From Bacteroidales bacterium (GTDB lineage Bacteria > Bacteroidota > Bacteroidia > Bacteroidales > Tenuifilaceae), in the NCBI GenBank assembly GCA_013141385.1, contig JABFRB010000019.1, positions 248,001 through 312,000 on the forward strand: DNA of 64,000 nt. Direction: 5' to 3'. The translations under genes were made by a program, and so were the position numbers. This document shows positions 1 through 8,581 of this stretch, piece after piece (within the stretch, counting starts at the first letter, position 1; every line of letters begins with the position of its first letter). The notes under the pieces were generated by a model. That model was not told the DNA's origin. It saw nothing but the letters and a program-made list of their open reading frames with translations, and made no database searches.

Positions 1-1272
1 GATATAGAGGTAATGTCGCCTGCGGGCAACTTTGAATCCCTTATGGCTGCAATTCAGGGTGGCACAAATGCGGTTTATTTTGGCGTTGGTCATCTTAACA
101 TGCGCGCAAAATCATCGGTTAATTTTGCCGTATCCGATTTAAAGGAAATTGTAAGGATTTGCAATGATAGCGGCATAAAGTCATATCTTACTGTAAATAC
201 TGTCCTTTACGATAATGATTTACCCGCTGTTAAAGAATTACTTAAAGAAGCTCGTGTTGCAGGTGTTAGTGCAATAATTGCCTCCGATCAAGCGGCTTTG
301 ATGTGCGCTTCTGAACTTGGACACGAAATACACCTCTCCACCCAACTCAATATTAGCAACCTTGAATCGTTAAAATTTTATTCTCATTGGGCTGATGTTG
401 TTGTTCTAGCAAGGGAACTTTCCTTAGAGCAAATCTATGAGATATACCAAGGGATTGAAAGAGAAAATATAATAGGCCCATCAGGAAACAAAATTAAAAT
501 TGAACTTTTTGTTCACGGAGCGCTATGCATGGCTATTTCGGGCAAATGCTACCTTAGTCTTCATCAGGAAAATATATCGGCAAATCGTGGAGCATGCCTT
601 CAAATCTGTAGAAGATCATATACCGTTCAGGAATTTGAAACAGGCAAGCAGCTTGAGGTCGATAACGAGTATATCATGTCGCCTAAAGATTTGTGTACAA
701 TAAACTTCCTAAATAAATTAATTGATGCCGGTGTTCGGGTGCTTAAGATTGAGGGCAGGGCTCGTGCTCCCGAGTACGTAAAAACCGTCACCCAATGCTA
801 CAATGAAGCCGTTAATGCAATTTGCGATAATTCCTATACACCCGAGAAAATAAATGATTGGACAAATCGATTATCAACCGTGTTCAACAGAGGATTTTGG
901 GATGGCTATTATCTTGGTCGTAAACTGGGAGAATGGAGCCACGTTTATGGTAGCCTTGCAACCGAAAGGAAAATATATTGCGGAAAAATCACCAACTACT
1001 TTTCTAATTTGGGCGTTGCAGAAGTTTCAATTGAAGCGCATGAACTTTACCTCAACGATAAAATTTTGATCATTGGCCCAACATCTGGAGTTATTGAAGA
1101 AACCGTTTCGGAAATAAGGGTTGATGAAAAACCTGCTCAATTTTGTCCAAAAGGAATAAAATGTTCTATACCTGTTAACACCACTGTAAGGCGAGCAGAT
1201 AAGTTGTATAGAGTAGTATCAGAGGAGGAACTTAAAAAATTGGGGGAAATTAGCAACAAGAAAAATTTTTAG
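1..1272 (+). CDS. Peptidase U32 family protein (YegQ/TrhP-like), 5' end cut by window edge
   Basis: The frame is open from base 1, so the true start lies a few codons upstream; the first visible ATG is at 13 (419 residues from there). The U32 signature ELFVHGALCMAISGKCYLS is at about residues 164-182 with both cysteines, followed by the family's second conserved stretch (ANRGACLQICRR). The C-terminal part looks like the small beta domain of the YegQ branch. YegQ/TrhP-type members are linked to prephenate-dependent 5-hydroxyuridine formation in tRNA rather than proteolysis; assigning that role here is inference from length and the C-terminal extension. Only a few N-terminal residues before the usual PAG motif are missing, so the gene is nearly complete. 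No obvious operon partner follows. Confidence 0.85.
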   Translation, partial: DIEVMSPAGNFESLMAAIQGGTNAVYFGVGHLNMRAKSSVNFAVSDLKEIVRICNDSGIKSYLTVNTVLYDNDLPAVKELLKEARVAGVSAIIASDQAALMCASELGHEIHLSTQLNISNLESLKFYSHWADVVVLARELSLEQIYEIYQGIERENIIGPSGNKIKIELFVHGALCMAISGKCYLSLHQENISANRGACLQICRRSYTVQEFETGKQLEVDNEYIMSPKDLCTINFLNKLIDAGVRVLKIEGRARAPEYVKTVTQCYNEAVNAICDNSYTPEKINDWTNRLSTVFNRGFWDGYYLGRKLGEWSHVYGSLATERKIYCGKITNYFSNLGVAEVSIEAHELYLNDKILIIGPTSGVIEETVSEIRVDEKPAQFCPKGIKCSIPVNTTVRRADKLYRVVSEEELKKLGEISNKKNF

Positions 1273-1494
1273 GATAATCATTTCAAACAATATTTTCCAC
1301 TATGGTTAAATATATTTCGTGGTATTATATTTCTAAAAATTAAATAATTGTAGCAAAAACAAATATTCTGCATTTTTTCTGAAAGGAAAATTTATTCAAC
1401 CAACAAAATAAAATGTTAAATCATTTCATTAGATTAGTCTTTTTTATTACAGAAATGTAATCAAACCCCAAAAAATAAATTAAAGTAATTGATT

Positions 1495-2196
1495 ATGAAG
1501 AAATTTTTTCTCTTTTTTTTAGTGGTATTTGTTACAAGCATGTCAGCGTTCTCACAGGATACTCTCATTAGACTTAATGATGAAAGAATAATTTGTAAAA
1601 TTCAAAAGGAGGATGCCGCAGCAGTGCACTTCACTTTATATAAAAACGGCAAAAAATTCGACACCTTTCTTGATAAATCAGAGATAAAATCTATTATATA
1701 CGGAAACTCAGCATCTATGCAATCTAGCAATTTCGACAAAGTATCATTGGGTGCAGGTTTAGGTATGGATTTTGGCGGATTGGGACTAAATTTACTTGTC
1801 TATCCACAAAGGAATATTGGACTCTTCGGAGGTGTTGGGTATGCGTTTGCCGGAACAGGTTACAATATTGGGGCTAAGATTAGGTTTGTTTCAGAAAATA
1901 CAAAATCAAAAGCCACATTTTATGGTCTTGCAATGTATGGCTACAATGCTGCAATTTCTGTAACAAATGCAACCGAATTTAACAAACTATTTTATGGACC
2001 AACAGTAGGATTTGGTTTCGACTATAAATCACATCCTTCAAAAAAGAGCTATTGGACATTTGCTATATTGTTGCCCATAAGAAGCACTGCGGTTGATGAT
2101 TATATTAATGACCTCAAAGATCATCATAGCATAGAATTTAAGAATGCCCTTATGCCTATTGGAATAACTATGGGCTATAGAATTATATTAAACTAA
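1495..2196 (+). CDS. Secreted, probable outer-membrane beta-barrel protein of unknown function
   Basis: 233 residues from the ATG at 1495; a TTG two codons earlier is possible but less likely. The N-terminus is a clear Sec signal peptide (KK followed by a Phe/Leu/Val-rich core, cleavage near AFSQD). Residues about 20-65 look like a small beta domain (repeated charged/hydrophobic alternation around IRLNDERIICKIQ), often seen in Bacteroidota before a barrel. The rest is rich in Gly, Tyr and Phe in alternating patterns (GLNLLVYPQRNIGLFGGVGY), typical of outer-membrane strands. I do not recognise a named family. It stands alone, about 220 bp from its neighbours on each side. Confidence 0.7.
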   Translation: MKKFFLFFLVVFVTSMSAFSQDTLIRLNDERIICKIQKEDAAAVHFTLYKNGKKFDTFLDKSEIKSIIYGNSASMQSSNFDKVSLGAGLGMDFGGLGLNLLVYPQRNIGLFGGVGYAFAGTGYNIGAKIRFVSENTKSKATFYGLAMYGYNAAISVTNATEFNKLFYGPTVGFGFDYKSHPSKKSYWTFAILLPIRSTAVDDYINDLKDHHSIEFKNALMPIGITMGYRIILN

Positions 2197-2210
2197 TATG
2201 ATTGTCCGCA

Positions 2211-2340
2211 ATAATACCTAATGGAGAATTAATAATCCAAATTGTCATTCCTGCGAATGCAGGAATCTATCTCTGTTTAAGAGATTCCGGGACTTCGCCC
2301 GGAATGACATCAGGATTCATTTTATGTATTAGGTATAATT
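2211..2340. repeat. MITE-like palindromic element with two hairpins
   Basis: A 9-bp inverted repeat (ATACCTAAT at 2214-2222, ATTAGGTAT at 2328-2336) encloses two perfect hairpins. The first is ATTCCTGC/GCAGGAAT at 2247-2266 with a 4-base loop, the second ATTCCGGG/CCCGGAAT at 2284-2305 with a 6-base loop. The outer arms GTCATTCC (2244-2251) and GGAATGAC (2301-2308) also pair, so the whole can fold as a cruciform. This GTCATTCC...GGAATGAC form resembles REP/MITE elements scattered through many bacterial genomes. I saw no second copy in the window. Confidence 0.65.
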
Positions 2341-2426
2341 AGAGGGTATTCATATAAATTAGTACTTTATCTTGGTTAACTTTTTACTGTAAATATTTGT
2401 TGTGTTTTACTAATAAAATCAAAAAA

Positions 2427-3035
2427 ATGACCTTCAGCGAACTTTGTAATAAACTTTTTGATGATAGTACAACTTACTATCATACAATGGATAATGTATA
2501 CGCTACATTAGCAAATCCTCATAAAGAGGAAACCATTGAGGGAGCGCTATTTAAAAAGAACTGGATTGATGCCGTACAATGGCATCTTGAGGATATCATT
2601 AGAGATCCTAAAATTGATCCCATTAAGGCATTAGAAATAAAGCGTTGGATAGATCGTTCGAATCAGGAAAGAACCGATTTGGTTGAGCTAATCGATAGCT
2701 ACTTTCTTACAAAGTATAAAGATGTTAAACCGCAACCGGGAGCAACCCTTAATACCGAAAGTCCCGCATGGGCCATCGACCGCCTATCAATACTTGCGCT
2801 AAAGATTTACCACATGCAACAAGAGGTAATTAGAAAAGATGCCGCACCAGAACATCTTGCTAAATGCCAAATCAAACTTGATGTTCTTTTAGATCAGAAA
2901 AAAGATCTCTCTCTTGCTATCGATCAGCTAATTGCCGATATCGAAAGTGGTAAGAAGTACATGAAAGTTTACAAACAGATGAAAATGTATAACGATCCCT
3001 CCTTGAATCCTGTTCTTTACGCACAAAAAAAATAA
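2427..3035 (+). CDS. DUF4254 domain protein
   Basis: 202 residues from the ATG at 2427, chosen over an in-frame TTG 30 bp upstream because the family usually starts with this MTF-like segment. The protein is mainly alpha-helical and charged with no signal or membrane segment, so it is probably cytoplasmic. It matches my memory of DUF4254, a Bacteroidota family without known activity that regularly sits next to a GT9 glycosyltransferase, as here: the next gene starts 13 bp downstream on the same strand. This suggests a helper role in cell-surface glycan or LPS core synthesis, which is inference from context only. Confidence 0.75.
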   Translation: MTFSELCNKLFDDSTTYYHTMDNVYATLANPHKEETIEGALFKKNWIDAVQWHLEDIIRDPKIDPIKALEIKRWIDRSNQERTDLVELIDSYFLTKYKDVKPQPGATLNTESPAWAIDRLSILALKIYHMQQEVIRKDAAPEHLAKCQIKLDVLLDQKKDLSLAIDQLIADIESGKKYMKVYKQMKMYNDPSLNPVLYAQKK

Positions 3036-3048
3036 TCTCAAAAAAAAG

Positions 3049-4077
3049 ATGGCAAAGATTTTAGTATTCCGGTTAAGTGCTATTGGGGATGTTGCAATGA
3101 CGGTTCCCGTTATATGGTCATTAACTAAAACTTACCCAGATGCCGAAATTACATTTGTATCACAAAAATTTGCCTCAGGATTTTTAAAACATATTCCAGG
3201 AGTAAGACATTTTGAAGTTGACCTTAAAGGAAAGCATAAAGGATTTTGGGGGATTATTCGTCTTTACCTTGATCTTCGAAAACTTGGTAAGTTTGATGTA
3301 ATCGCCGATTTACACGATGTAATAAGAACAAAAATCCTCCGTTTTCTATTTCTTTTTTCATTATCGCATTTTGCGATTATTGATAAAGGCCGAAGGGATA
3401 AACACAATCTCACTAAAATTAATAAGAAAGTTTTACGTCAACTCGACACATCTGTATCGCGCTATGCAAAGGTATTTTACGACGCTGGTTTTAAATTTGA
3501 TGTTGAATTCGATTACCTATTTACCCAATCGCCCCTAACCGAAAAAATTACAAACATCACTGGGCCAAGGGAAAACAAGTGGGTTGGAATTGCCCCATTT
3601 GCAAAGCACAAAGGGAAAATATACCCGCTCGAGCTAATGGAGAAGGTAATGGAACTCGTTTCCGATACTAAAGGCGTTAAAATATTCCTATTTGGCGGAG
3701 GACAGTATGAAAAAGCGATTTTAGAGGGATGGGAGAAACGTTTTCCGAATACAATCTCCCTTGCAGGCAAACTTAGCATGGAAGATGAGCTAAAGGTAAT
3801 TTCGAATCTTGAGGTGCTTGTTTCCATGGATTCCGCAAATATGCATTTAGCATCGCTTGTAAACACGTGCGTAGTAAGTATTTGGGGGGCAACACACCCT
3901 TTTGCAGGATTCTATGGATGGAACCAAAACCCAAAACATGCGCTTCAAATTAATCTGCCTTGCCGGCCATGTTCCATTTATGGAAATAAGCCCTGTTTTA
4001 GGAAAGATTTTGCCTGTATGAATCTAATTACCCCTGAAAGCGTTTATAGCAAAATATTGGACGAAATTATCACCTAA
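3049..4077 (+). CDS. Glycosyltransferase family 9 (heptosyltransferase-like)
   Basis: 342 residues. The N-terminus KILVFRLSAIGDVAMTVPV is the typical GT9 opening, and the C-terminal half has the nucleotide-sugar binding pattern (VSMDSANMHLASLV followed by VSIWGATHP), as in ADP-heptose:LPS heptosyltransferases. The fold is GT-B and the enzyme should act on the cytoplasmic face of the inner membrane, adding a sugar to lipid A core or a related acceptor. Donor and acceptor cannot be read from sequence. A cysteine-rich stretch near the end (residues about 303-325) is common in Bacteroidota members. Co-transcribed with the DUF4254 gene just upstream. Confidence 0.88.
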   Translation: MAKILVFRLSAIGDVAMTVPVIWSLTKTYPDAEITFVSQKFASGFLKHIPGVRHFEVDLKGKHKGFWGIIRLYLDLRKLGKFDVIADLHDVIRTKILRFLFLFSLSHFAIIDKGRRDKHNLTKINKKVLRQLDTSVSRYAKVFYDAGFKFDVEFDYLFTQSPLTEKITNITGPRENKWVGIAPFAKHKGKIYPLELMEKVMELVSDTKGVKIFLFGGGQYEKAILEGWEKRFPNTISLAGKLSMEDELKVISNLEVLVSMDSANMHLASLVNTCVVSIWGATHPFAGFYGWNQNPKHALQINLPCRPCSIYGNKPCFRKDFACMNLITPESVYSKILDEIIT

Positions 4078-4110
4078 AATCGATATTGTTACTATTCAGC
4101 AATTAAAAAA

Positions 4111-4244
4111 TTCTCACGCTAAGTCGCGAAGAAGATAAAATAGATGAGGAGCACCTCTAAAATCAATTGCATCTACGATTTGTGCGCAAAGAGAAAAAAC
4201 CTTTGATTTTTTCTCCCTTGGCGTGCTCTGCGACTTTGCGTGAA
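4111..4244. repeat. Imperfect palindromic intergenic element (TCACGCAAAGTCGC type)
   Basis: An 18-bp arm at 4114-4131 (TCACGCTAAGTCGCGAAG) is inverted, with about three mismatches, at 4226-4243. Inner arms also pair: GCGCAAAGAGAAAAAACC near 4180-4202 against the complement of ATTTTTTCTCCCTTGGCG near 4206-4223. Elements with TCACGCAAAGTCGC-like ends are common non-coding repeats in Bacteroidota and other environmental bacteria; that statement is from memory. There is no open frame inside. The element lies between the GT9 gene and the terminator at 4359. Confidence 0.55.
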
Positions 4245-4358
4245 CCCATTAGGGCTCAACGAAATTAAGCATTACGACAGGAACATGTAATCTTTGCTTT
4301 CAAAGAAAATGTTTGCTGAAACATAAACCTGAACGACTACTTGATATTTAATTACCCC

Positions 4359-4390
4359 AAAAAACCTCGAACTCAAATCGGGGTTTTTTA
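4359..4390. terminator. Rho-independent terminator, readable in both directions
   Basis: The stem AAAAAACCTCGA/TCGGGGTTTTTT has one T-G wobble and an 8-base loop, and the right arm ends in a T run on the plus strand. It lies 280 bp after the GT9 gene, so it closes that plus-strand unit before yitT. Confidence 0.7.
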
Positions 4391-4457
4391 ATGTATCGTG
4401 GCCAACTTTTAGAAATATGTTAAATGACACATAATCAAACTTTAAAAGAGAAAGAAT

Positions 4458-4465
4458 TAATTTTG
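4458..4465 (+). promoter_or_regulatory. Putative Bacteroidota -7 promoter element for the YitT gene
   Basis: TAATTTTG matches TAnnTTTG exactly and lies 31 bp before the ATG at 4497. No convincing TTG -33 element is visible at the usual spacing, so the call rests on one motif. Confidence 0.35.
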
Positions 4466-4496
4466 TGACAAATTTGAAAACTAATAATTTATTGAT

Positions 4497-5408
4497 ATGA
4501 CTTACATTACGAAGGAAAAGCTGTTTTCGAAGGAGTGGTTTTTAGCCTATACCTTGATAACAATTGGTGCGTTTATTCTGGCGGCGGGTTTTGTGCTTTT
4601 TATCGACCCACACAGAATTGCACCAGGAGGGGTTTATGGCATTGGTATTATCACGCACTACTTGACTCAGGGTATGTTTTCTTGGGCACCAGATGGTTTA
4701 CCAATTGGTACAGTTGGTCTTATCCTAAATATTCCGTTAACCATAATTGGAATAAAAATACTTGGCCCTCGCTTTGGGGTTAAAACCGTAATCGGTTTTC
4801 TTCTATCCTCTATTTTCATCGACTTGCTTCATGGGCTATTGGGTTACGCACCGCTTGTTGACGATATGCTACTATCATCAGTTTTTGGAGGTGTATTAAT
4901 TGGTTTCGGATTGGGGTTAATATTTAAATCAAAAGCCACAAGCGGCGGATCTGATATAATTGCCATGATTTTTGCAAAGTATACCCGTCTTCCCCTCGGA
5001 CAATTGATGATTTATGTTGATTCGGCTATTGTGCTATTGGCCTTGCTCGCTTTTAAGGATTGGAAGATTCCTATGTATTCATGGATTGTTATCTACATAA
5101 CTGGTAAGGTTATAGATATGACCATCCAAGGTGTTAGCTACGATAAAACTCTTTTCATAGTTTCTGAGAAATGGGAGGAGATACGTAATAAGATTATTAT
5201 TGATCTGGAGCGTGGAGGTACCTTAATAAACGTCACAGGTATGTACCAAGGCCAAGAGAAAAAAATGATCTTTACCAATGTTAGCCGCCGTGAGGTATAT
5301 ATGTTAAAGGATTACATTAAATCAATCGATCCATTTGCCTTTATTACAGTGATTGACGCAAACGAAATCCTTGGCGAAGGATTCAAATCAATTCATAGTG
5401 ATAGCTAA
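4497..5408 (+). CDS. YitT family membrane protein (DUF161 plus DUF2179)
   Basis: 303 residues. Five to six membrane segments occupy about residues 15-205, with the family's glycine-rich stretch (GFGLGLIFKSKATSGGSDI) in the middle. A soluble C-terminal domain of about 80 residues (VSEKWEEIRNKII through DANEILGEGF) corresponds to DUF2179. YitT proteins are inner-membrane proteins of uncertain function, possibly transporters. The gene is monocistronic here, with its own likely promoter and a strong terminator directly after it. The length is normal for the family. Confidence 0.85.
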   Translation: MTYITKEKLFSKEWFLAYTLITIGAFILAAGFVLFIDPHRIAPGGVYGIGIITHYLTQGMFSWAPDGLPIGTVGLILNIPLTIIGIKILGPRFGVKTVIGFLLSSIFIDLLHGLLGYAPLVDDMLLSSVFGGVLIGFGLGLIFKSKATSGGSDIIAMIFAKYTRLPLGQLMIYVDSAIVLLALLAFKDWKIPMYSWIVIYITGKVIDMTIQGVSYDKTLFIVSEKWEEIRNKIIIDLERGGTLINVTGMYQGQEKKMIFTNVSRREVYMLKDYIKSIDPFAFITVIDANEILGEGFKSIHSDS

Positions 5409-5426
5409 TCAAGAAAAATGCTGAGA

Positions 5427-5467
5427 AAAAAGCCTAGTTGGAAAATTCCAACTAGGCTTTTGTTTTT
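5427..5467. terminator. Strong bidirectional terminator
   Basis: A long stem, AAAAGCCTAGTTGG paired with CCAACTAGGCTTTT, has an AT-rich loop and runs of A on one side and T on the other. It separates the convergent YitT gene and the minus-strand sugar operon. Confidence 0.85.
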
Positions 5468-5513
5468 TAGAACAGACAATACTAAATACAATCATAGCCG
5501 ATAATCAAAATTC

Positions 5514-6251
5514 TTACCACTTTTTTCTAAAATCTCCTCGCGAAAAATATTTTTCAATAAAACAGTACATCAAAATAAAAAAGTATCGACTTCCCATTTC
5601 ACGAATCTTTAACTTTGATTCGCCGTACTTTCTATTTGTCCATGAGTTTGGAATTACAGTATATGAATATCCCCTTATTATTGCCTTTAATGGTAATTCA
5701 ATAGTCAGGTTAAAGTGTGGAGATAAGAATGGCTTAATCCCTTCAATTGTATGACGCTTGTAAAGTTTAAATGCATTTGTGGTGTCATTGTATTTTATAT
5801 GCATTACAAAACGAATAATAAAATTCGCCATCCGATTGATTCTTTTTTTAACAAAAGGATAATCAATCAATTTCCCTCCTTTGATAAAGCGATTCCCAAA
5901 AACACAATCGTAGTTGCCTTCAATCATTGTTGTATAAAACTTAATAAGATCGTAGGGTGAATCTGATAAATCGGCCATCATGATAGCCACACAATCTCCA
6001 TCAAATCGCTCCAATCCATATCTCACGGCATAACCAAATCCATTAGGTCCATGATTTGTCTCATATCTTAGCGCTGGGTGCTTTTTTTGAAGATCAACCA
6101 ATACCTGCTCAGTATTATCTTTTGAATTATCATTAACAACAAAAATTTCATGCTCAATTTTTACCTTGTCAAATGCTTGTTCAATTTGTTCAATAGTTTC
6201 TGCTATTGATTCCTCTTCGTTATATGCTGGAATAACTATGCTTAGTTTCAT
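5514..6251 (-). CDS. Glycosyltransferase family 2, DPM1-like (polyprenyl-phosphate sugar synthase)
   Basis: 245 residues. It opens with the GT-A motif SIVIPAYNEEESIAETIEQI, followed by VVNDNSKDNT, and has an acidic metal motif in MMADLSDSP (about residues 90-98). The overall pattern is that of dolichol/polyprenyl-phosphate mannosyl- or glucosyltransferases, without the C-terminal two-helix membrane domain of GtrB. The expected reaction is transfer of a sugar from a nucleotide donor to undecaprenyl phosphate on the cytoplasmic face. It is the last gene of a four-gene minus-strand operon, and its start overlaps the end of the GT-C-like gene by 32 bp, which suggests coupled translation. Confidence 0.85.
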   Translation of the reverse strand: MKLSIVIPAYNEEESIAETIEQIEQAFDKVKIEHEIFVVNDNSKDNTEQVLVDLQKKHPALRYETNHGPNGFGYAVRYGLERFDGDCVAIMMADLSDSPYDLIKFYTTMIEGNYDCVFGNRFIKGGKLIDYPFVKKRINRMANFIIRFVMHIKYNDTTNAFKLYKRHTIEGIKPFLSPHFNLTIELPLKAIIRGYSYTVIPNSWTNRKYGESKLKIREMGSRYFFILMYCFIEKYFSRGDFRKKW

Positions 6252-7512
6252 CTTTAAAATGCTGTGAGAATGTCTGAACTACTAAAATAATTAAATAGAG
6301 AATAGAGAAAAACAACATAAAAGTTCCATCAAAATCTTGCCTTATATTGTGGTAATAAGAATAAAAGAAAGAGAAAAGAGCATATAGAAGATAAACAAGC
6401 CAAAGTATGGTTGTAATACCAAATAACTGACCATATCCTAAAAGAATAATAAGGGCTACTAAGGCGATATTCATTCGATCCATGCTACCGTTCATTAAAT
6501 AAATACAAGTAAATAAGAATAAAAGATTTGCCGATACCACAACCACATCAAGTCGCTTTCTTAAAAAGCCAATAATATTAATGCCTACAAACATTAAAAT
6601 AAAAATATTTCTTATCACAGTCCAAGAATTAGGAAGCACTTTAAATAGTCCTAACCACATAGAACCGTGTTGGGGTTGATCAAGAACAGCAAGTCCTATT
6701 CTTCGTATCATCATTTGTATAAGTTCTGGCAAAAATGGGGCTATGGAAATTATACATGCTAGAAATGAAACAAGACAATAAAAAATAATTTTTCGAAAAC
6801 CATTAACATTGTTTTTATAAATATTATAAAGGCATAATGGCCCAATAAAAACGCCCATACCTACAAAAGCGACGGAAAATCCCAAAAGTACAGGGCTAAT
6901 AAACAGGCCTAATGTTTTATTAGAACTATCGGAAAAATAAATCGCTGAAAGAATTAGTAAAAGCCCAATTCCTTTGGGTTCAGAAATATAAGTACCCCAA
7001 ATAAGTAAAATTGGAGACAAAGCACCTAAAGATAAACCAATCAGTAATGGAAGATTTTGCTGTAATTTAATAGGAAGCTTATTTAAAATTCGATTTTTAG
7101 GGATGCGATATCGCCACTTATTAATAATAAAAGCAAAAATCAAAACAGCTAATAGACTATCAAAAAATGCAAAAGTGTATCTGAAAGCCAATGGGGAGGC
7201 AAAGCAATACTCAATGCCTCCAAAAAAAAGTGTTGCCAAAGGAAGATTGCTAAATGCATAGTAGTTCCATCTATCCTGAGTTGAGCATACCCATGGATCG
7301 TAATTGTCTTTATCGGTTCTTAATTGCTGCCTTAATTTAACGTGGTCTGTTGAGTCATAGGGGTTGACTCCATTTGCAACCAGTTGTCCCGCATCTCGAT
7401 AAATTTTCAGGTCAATATTCTCATTTTGACGAGGTGAGTGAAAAATCATTACCAAGCGAAATGACATTGCAATCAAAAAAACCCACAAATAAATTTTGGT
7501 TCTATCAGACAT
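6220..7512 (-). CDS. Polytopic membrane glycosyltransferase, GT87/DUF2029-like (GT-C fold)
   Basis: 430 residues with about ten hydrophobic segments. After the first membrane helix comes the extracytoplasmic loop motif IDLKIYRDAGQLVANGVNPYD, which matches the DxxxYxxA...G.nPYd pattern of GT87 enzymes such as PimE; the Asp is the likely catalytic base. GT-C enzymes use polyprenyl-phosphate sugars outside the membrane, which fits the adjacent DPM1-like GT2. The start is 5 bp after the upstream epimerase gene. Acceptor and sugar are unknown. It could instead be a non-catalytic membrane protein of the same fold, but the motif argues for an enzyme. Confidence 0.7.
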   Translation of the reverse strand: MSDRTKIYLWVFLIAMSFRLVMIFHSPRQNENIDLKIYRDAGQLVANGVNPYDSTDHVKLRQQLRTDKDNYDPWVCSTQDRWNYYAFSNLPLATLFFGGIEYCFASPLAFRYTFAFFDSLLAVLIFAFIINKWRYRIPKNRILNKLPIKLQQNLPLLIGLSLGALSPILLIWGTYISEPKGIGLLLILSAIYFSDSSNKTLGLFISPVLLGFSVAFVGMGVFIGPLCLYNIYKNNVNGFRKIIFYCLVSFLACIISIAPFLPELIQMMIRRIGLAVLDQPQHGSMWLGLFKVLPNSWTVIRNIFILMFVGINIIGFLRKRLDVVVVSANLLFLFTCIYLMNGSMDRMNIALVALIILLGYGQLFGITTILWLVYLLYALFSFFYSYYHNIRQDFDGTFMLFFSILYLIILVVQTFSQHFKDETKHSYSSI

Positions 7513-7517
7513 AAAAA

Positions 7518-8576
7518 CTAATTCGAAGTTAAACTATCATAGATTTGGCGAAGTATATCGTTTAAATTATAACGATATTCCCATTCTGGATAACGCTTTT
7601 TAAATTTTGACACATCCGAAATATACCAGATATGATCCCCAATTCGATTATCTTCAGCATAAGAATAGTTCATCTTTTTTCCCGTAATTGCCTCGCACAA
7701 AACAATCGCTTCCTTCATTGAACAATTGGAATGACGGCCCCCTCCTGCATTATATACTTCTCCCTGACCTGGAGATAGATAAAAATGATAAAACATATTC
7801 ACAAGGTCATAAGCGTGAATATTATCCCGAACCTGCTTCCCTTTATAGCCAAAAACTGTGTAGTGATTACCAGTTACCGCGCATTTCATTAAATATGATA
7901 GAAATCCATGTAATTGAGCACTTGAATGGTTGGGTCCGGTTAGGCAACCGCCCCTGAATACTGCTACATTCATACCAAAATATTTTCCATATTCCTGAGC
8001 CAAGACATCAGCTGCCAATTTTGATGCCCCAAACAATGAGTGTTTTGAGTTATCAACGCTCATGCTTTCATCAATCCCGTCTTTGAAGTAAGGGTGGCTT
8101 TTAGCAATTTCCCATCTGTTTTCCAATTCCACTAATGGAAGAAGGTTAGGAGTGTCACCATAAACCTTGTTGGTTGAAGTATAAATAAAAACCGCTTTAG
8201 GAGAGTACAATCGAGTTAATTCCAATAGGTTAAGTGTTCCATTAGCATTAATCGTAAAATCTGTAATTGGTTCTTTGGCTGCCCAATCGTGACTGGGTTG
8301 AGCCGCAGTGTGAATTATCAATTCTATATCTGAATTGTATTTATCAAATATCGTTTGCAACGCATCGTAATTTCGAATATCTATTGAGTGATGTTTATAG
8401 TTTTGAATCGTTTTTTCCAATTCTTTTCTACACCAATCCGTAGAAGATTCTTTTCCAAAAAAATATGCCCTTTGGTCGTTGTCAATTCCGATAATTAGAT
8501 CCATTTTTTTAGAAAAAAAACGAACTGATTCACAACCTATAAGTCCAGCAGATCCCGTTACAATTGCAACTTTCAT
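7518..8576 (-). CDS. NAD-dependent nucleotide-sugar epimerase/dehydratase (SDR), Phe at the catalytic Tyr position
   Basis: 352 residues. The Rossmann motif GSAGLIG is at residues 8-14, with an acidic residue of the second strand in IGIDND. The sequence resembles the CDP-paratose 2-epimerase-like branch of extended SDRs ([17 protein letters not shown] near the start). The usual YxxxK catalytic pair reads FGASK (in [19 protein letters not shown]), so Tyr is replaced by Phe while Lys is kept. I recall this Phe from other members of this branch, so it is probably a subfamily trait rather than damage. The gene is 5 bp after the paralogous epimerase. Substrate unknown. Confidence 0.82.
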   Translation of the reverse strand: MKVAIVTGSAGLIGCESVRFFSKKMDLIIGIDNDQRAYFFGKESSTDWCRKELEKTIQNYKHHSIDIRNYDALQTIFDKYNSDIELIIHTAAQPSHDWAAKEPITDFTINANGTLNLLELTRLYSPKAVFIYTSTNKVYGDTPNLLPLVELENRWEIAKSHPYFKDGIDESMSVDNSKHSLFGASKLAADVLAQEYGKYFGMNVAVFRGGCLTGPNHSSAQLHGFLSYLMKCAVTGNHYTVFGYKGKQVRDNIHAYDLVNMFYHFYLSPGQGEVYNAGGGRHSNCSMKEAIVLCEAITGKKMNYSYAEDNRIGDHIWYISDVSKFKKRYPEWEYRYNLNDILRQIYDSLTSN

Positions 8577-8581
8577 AGAAA

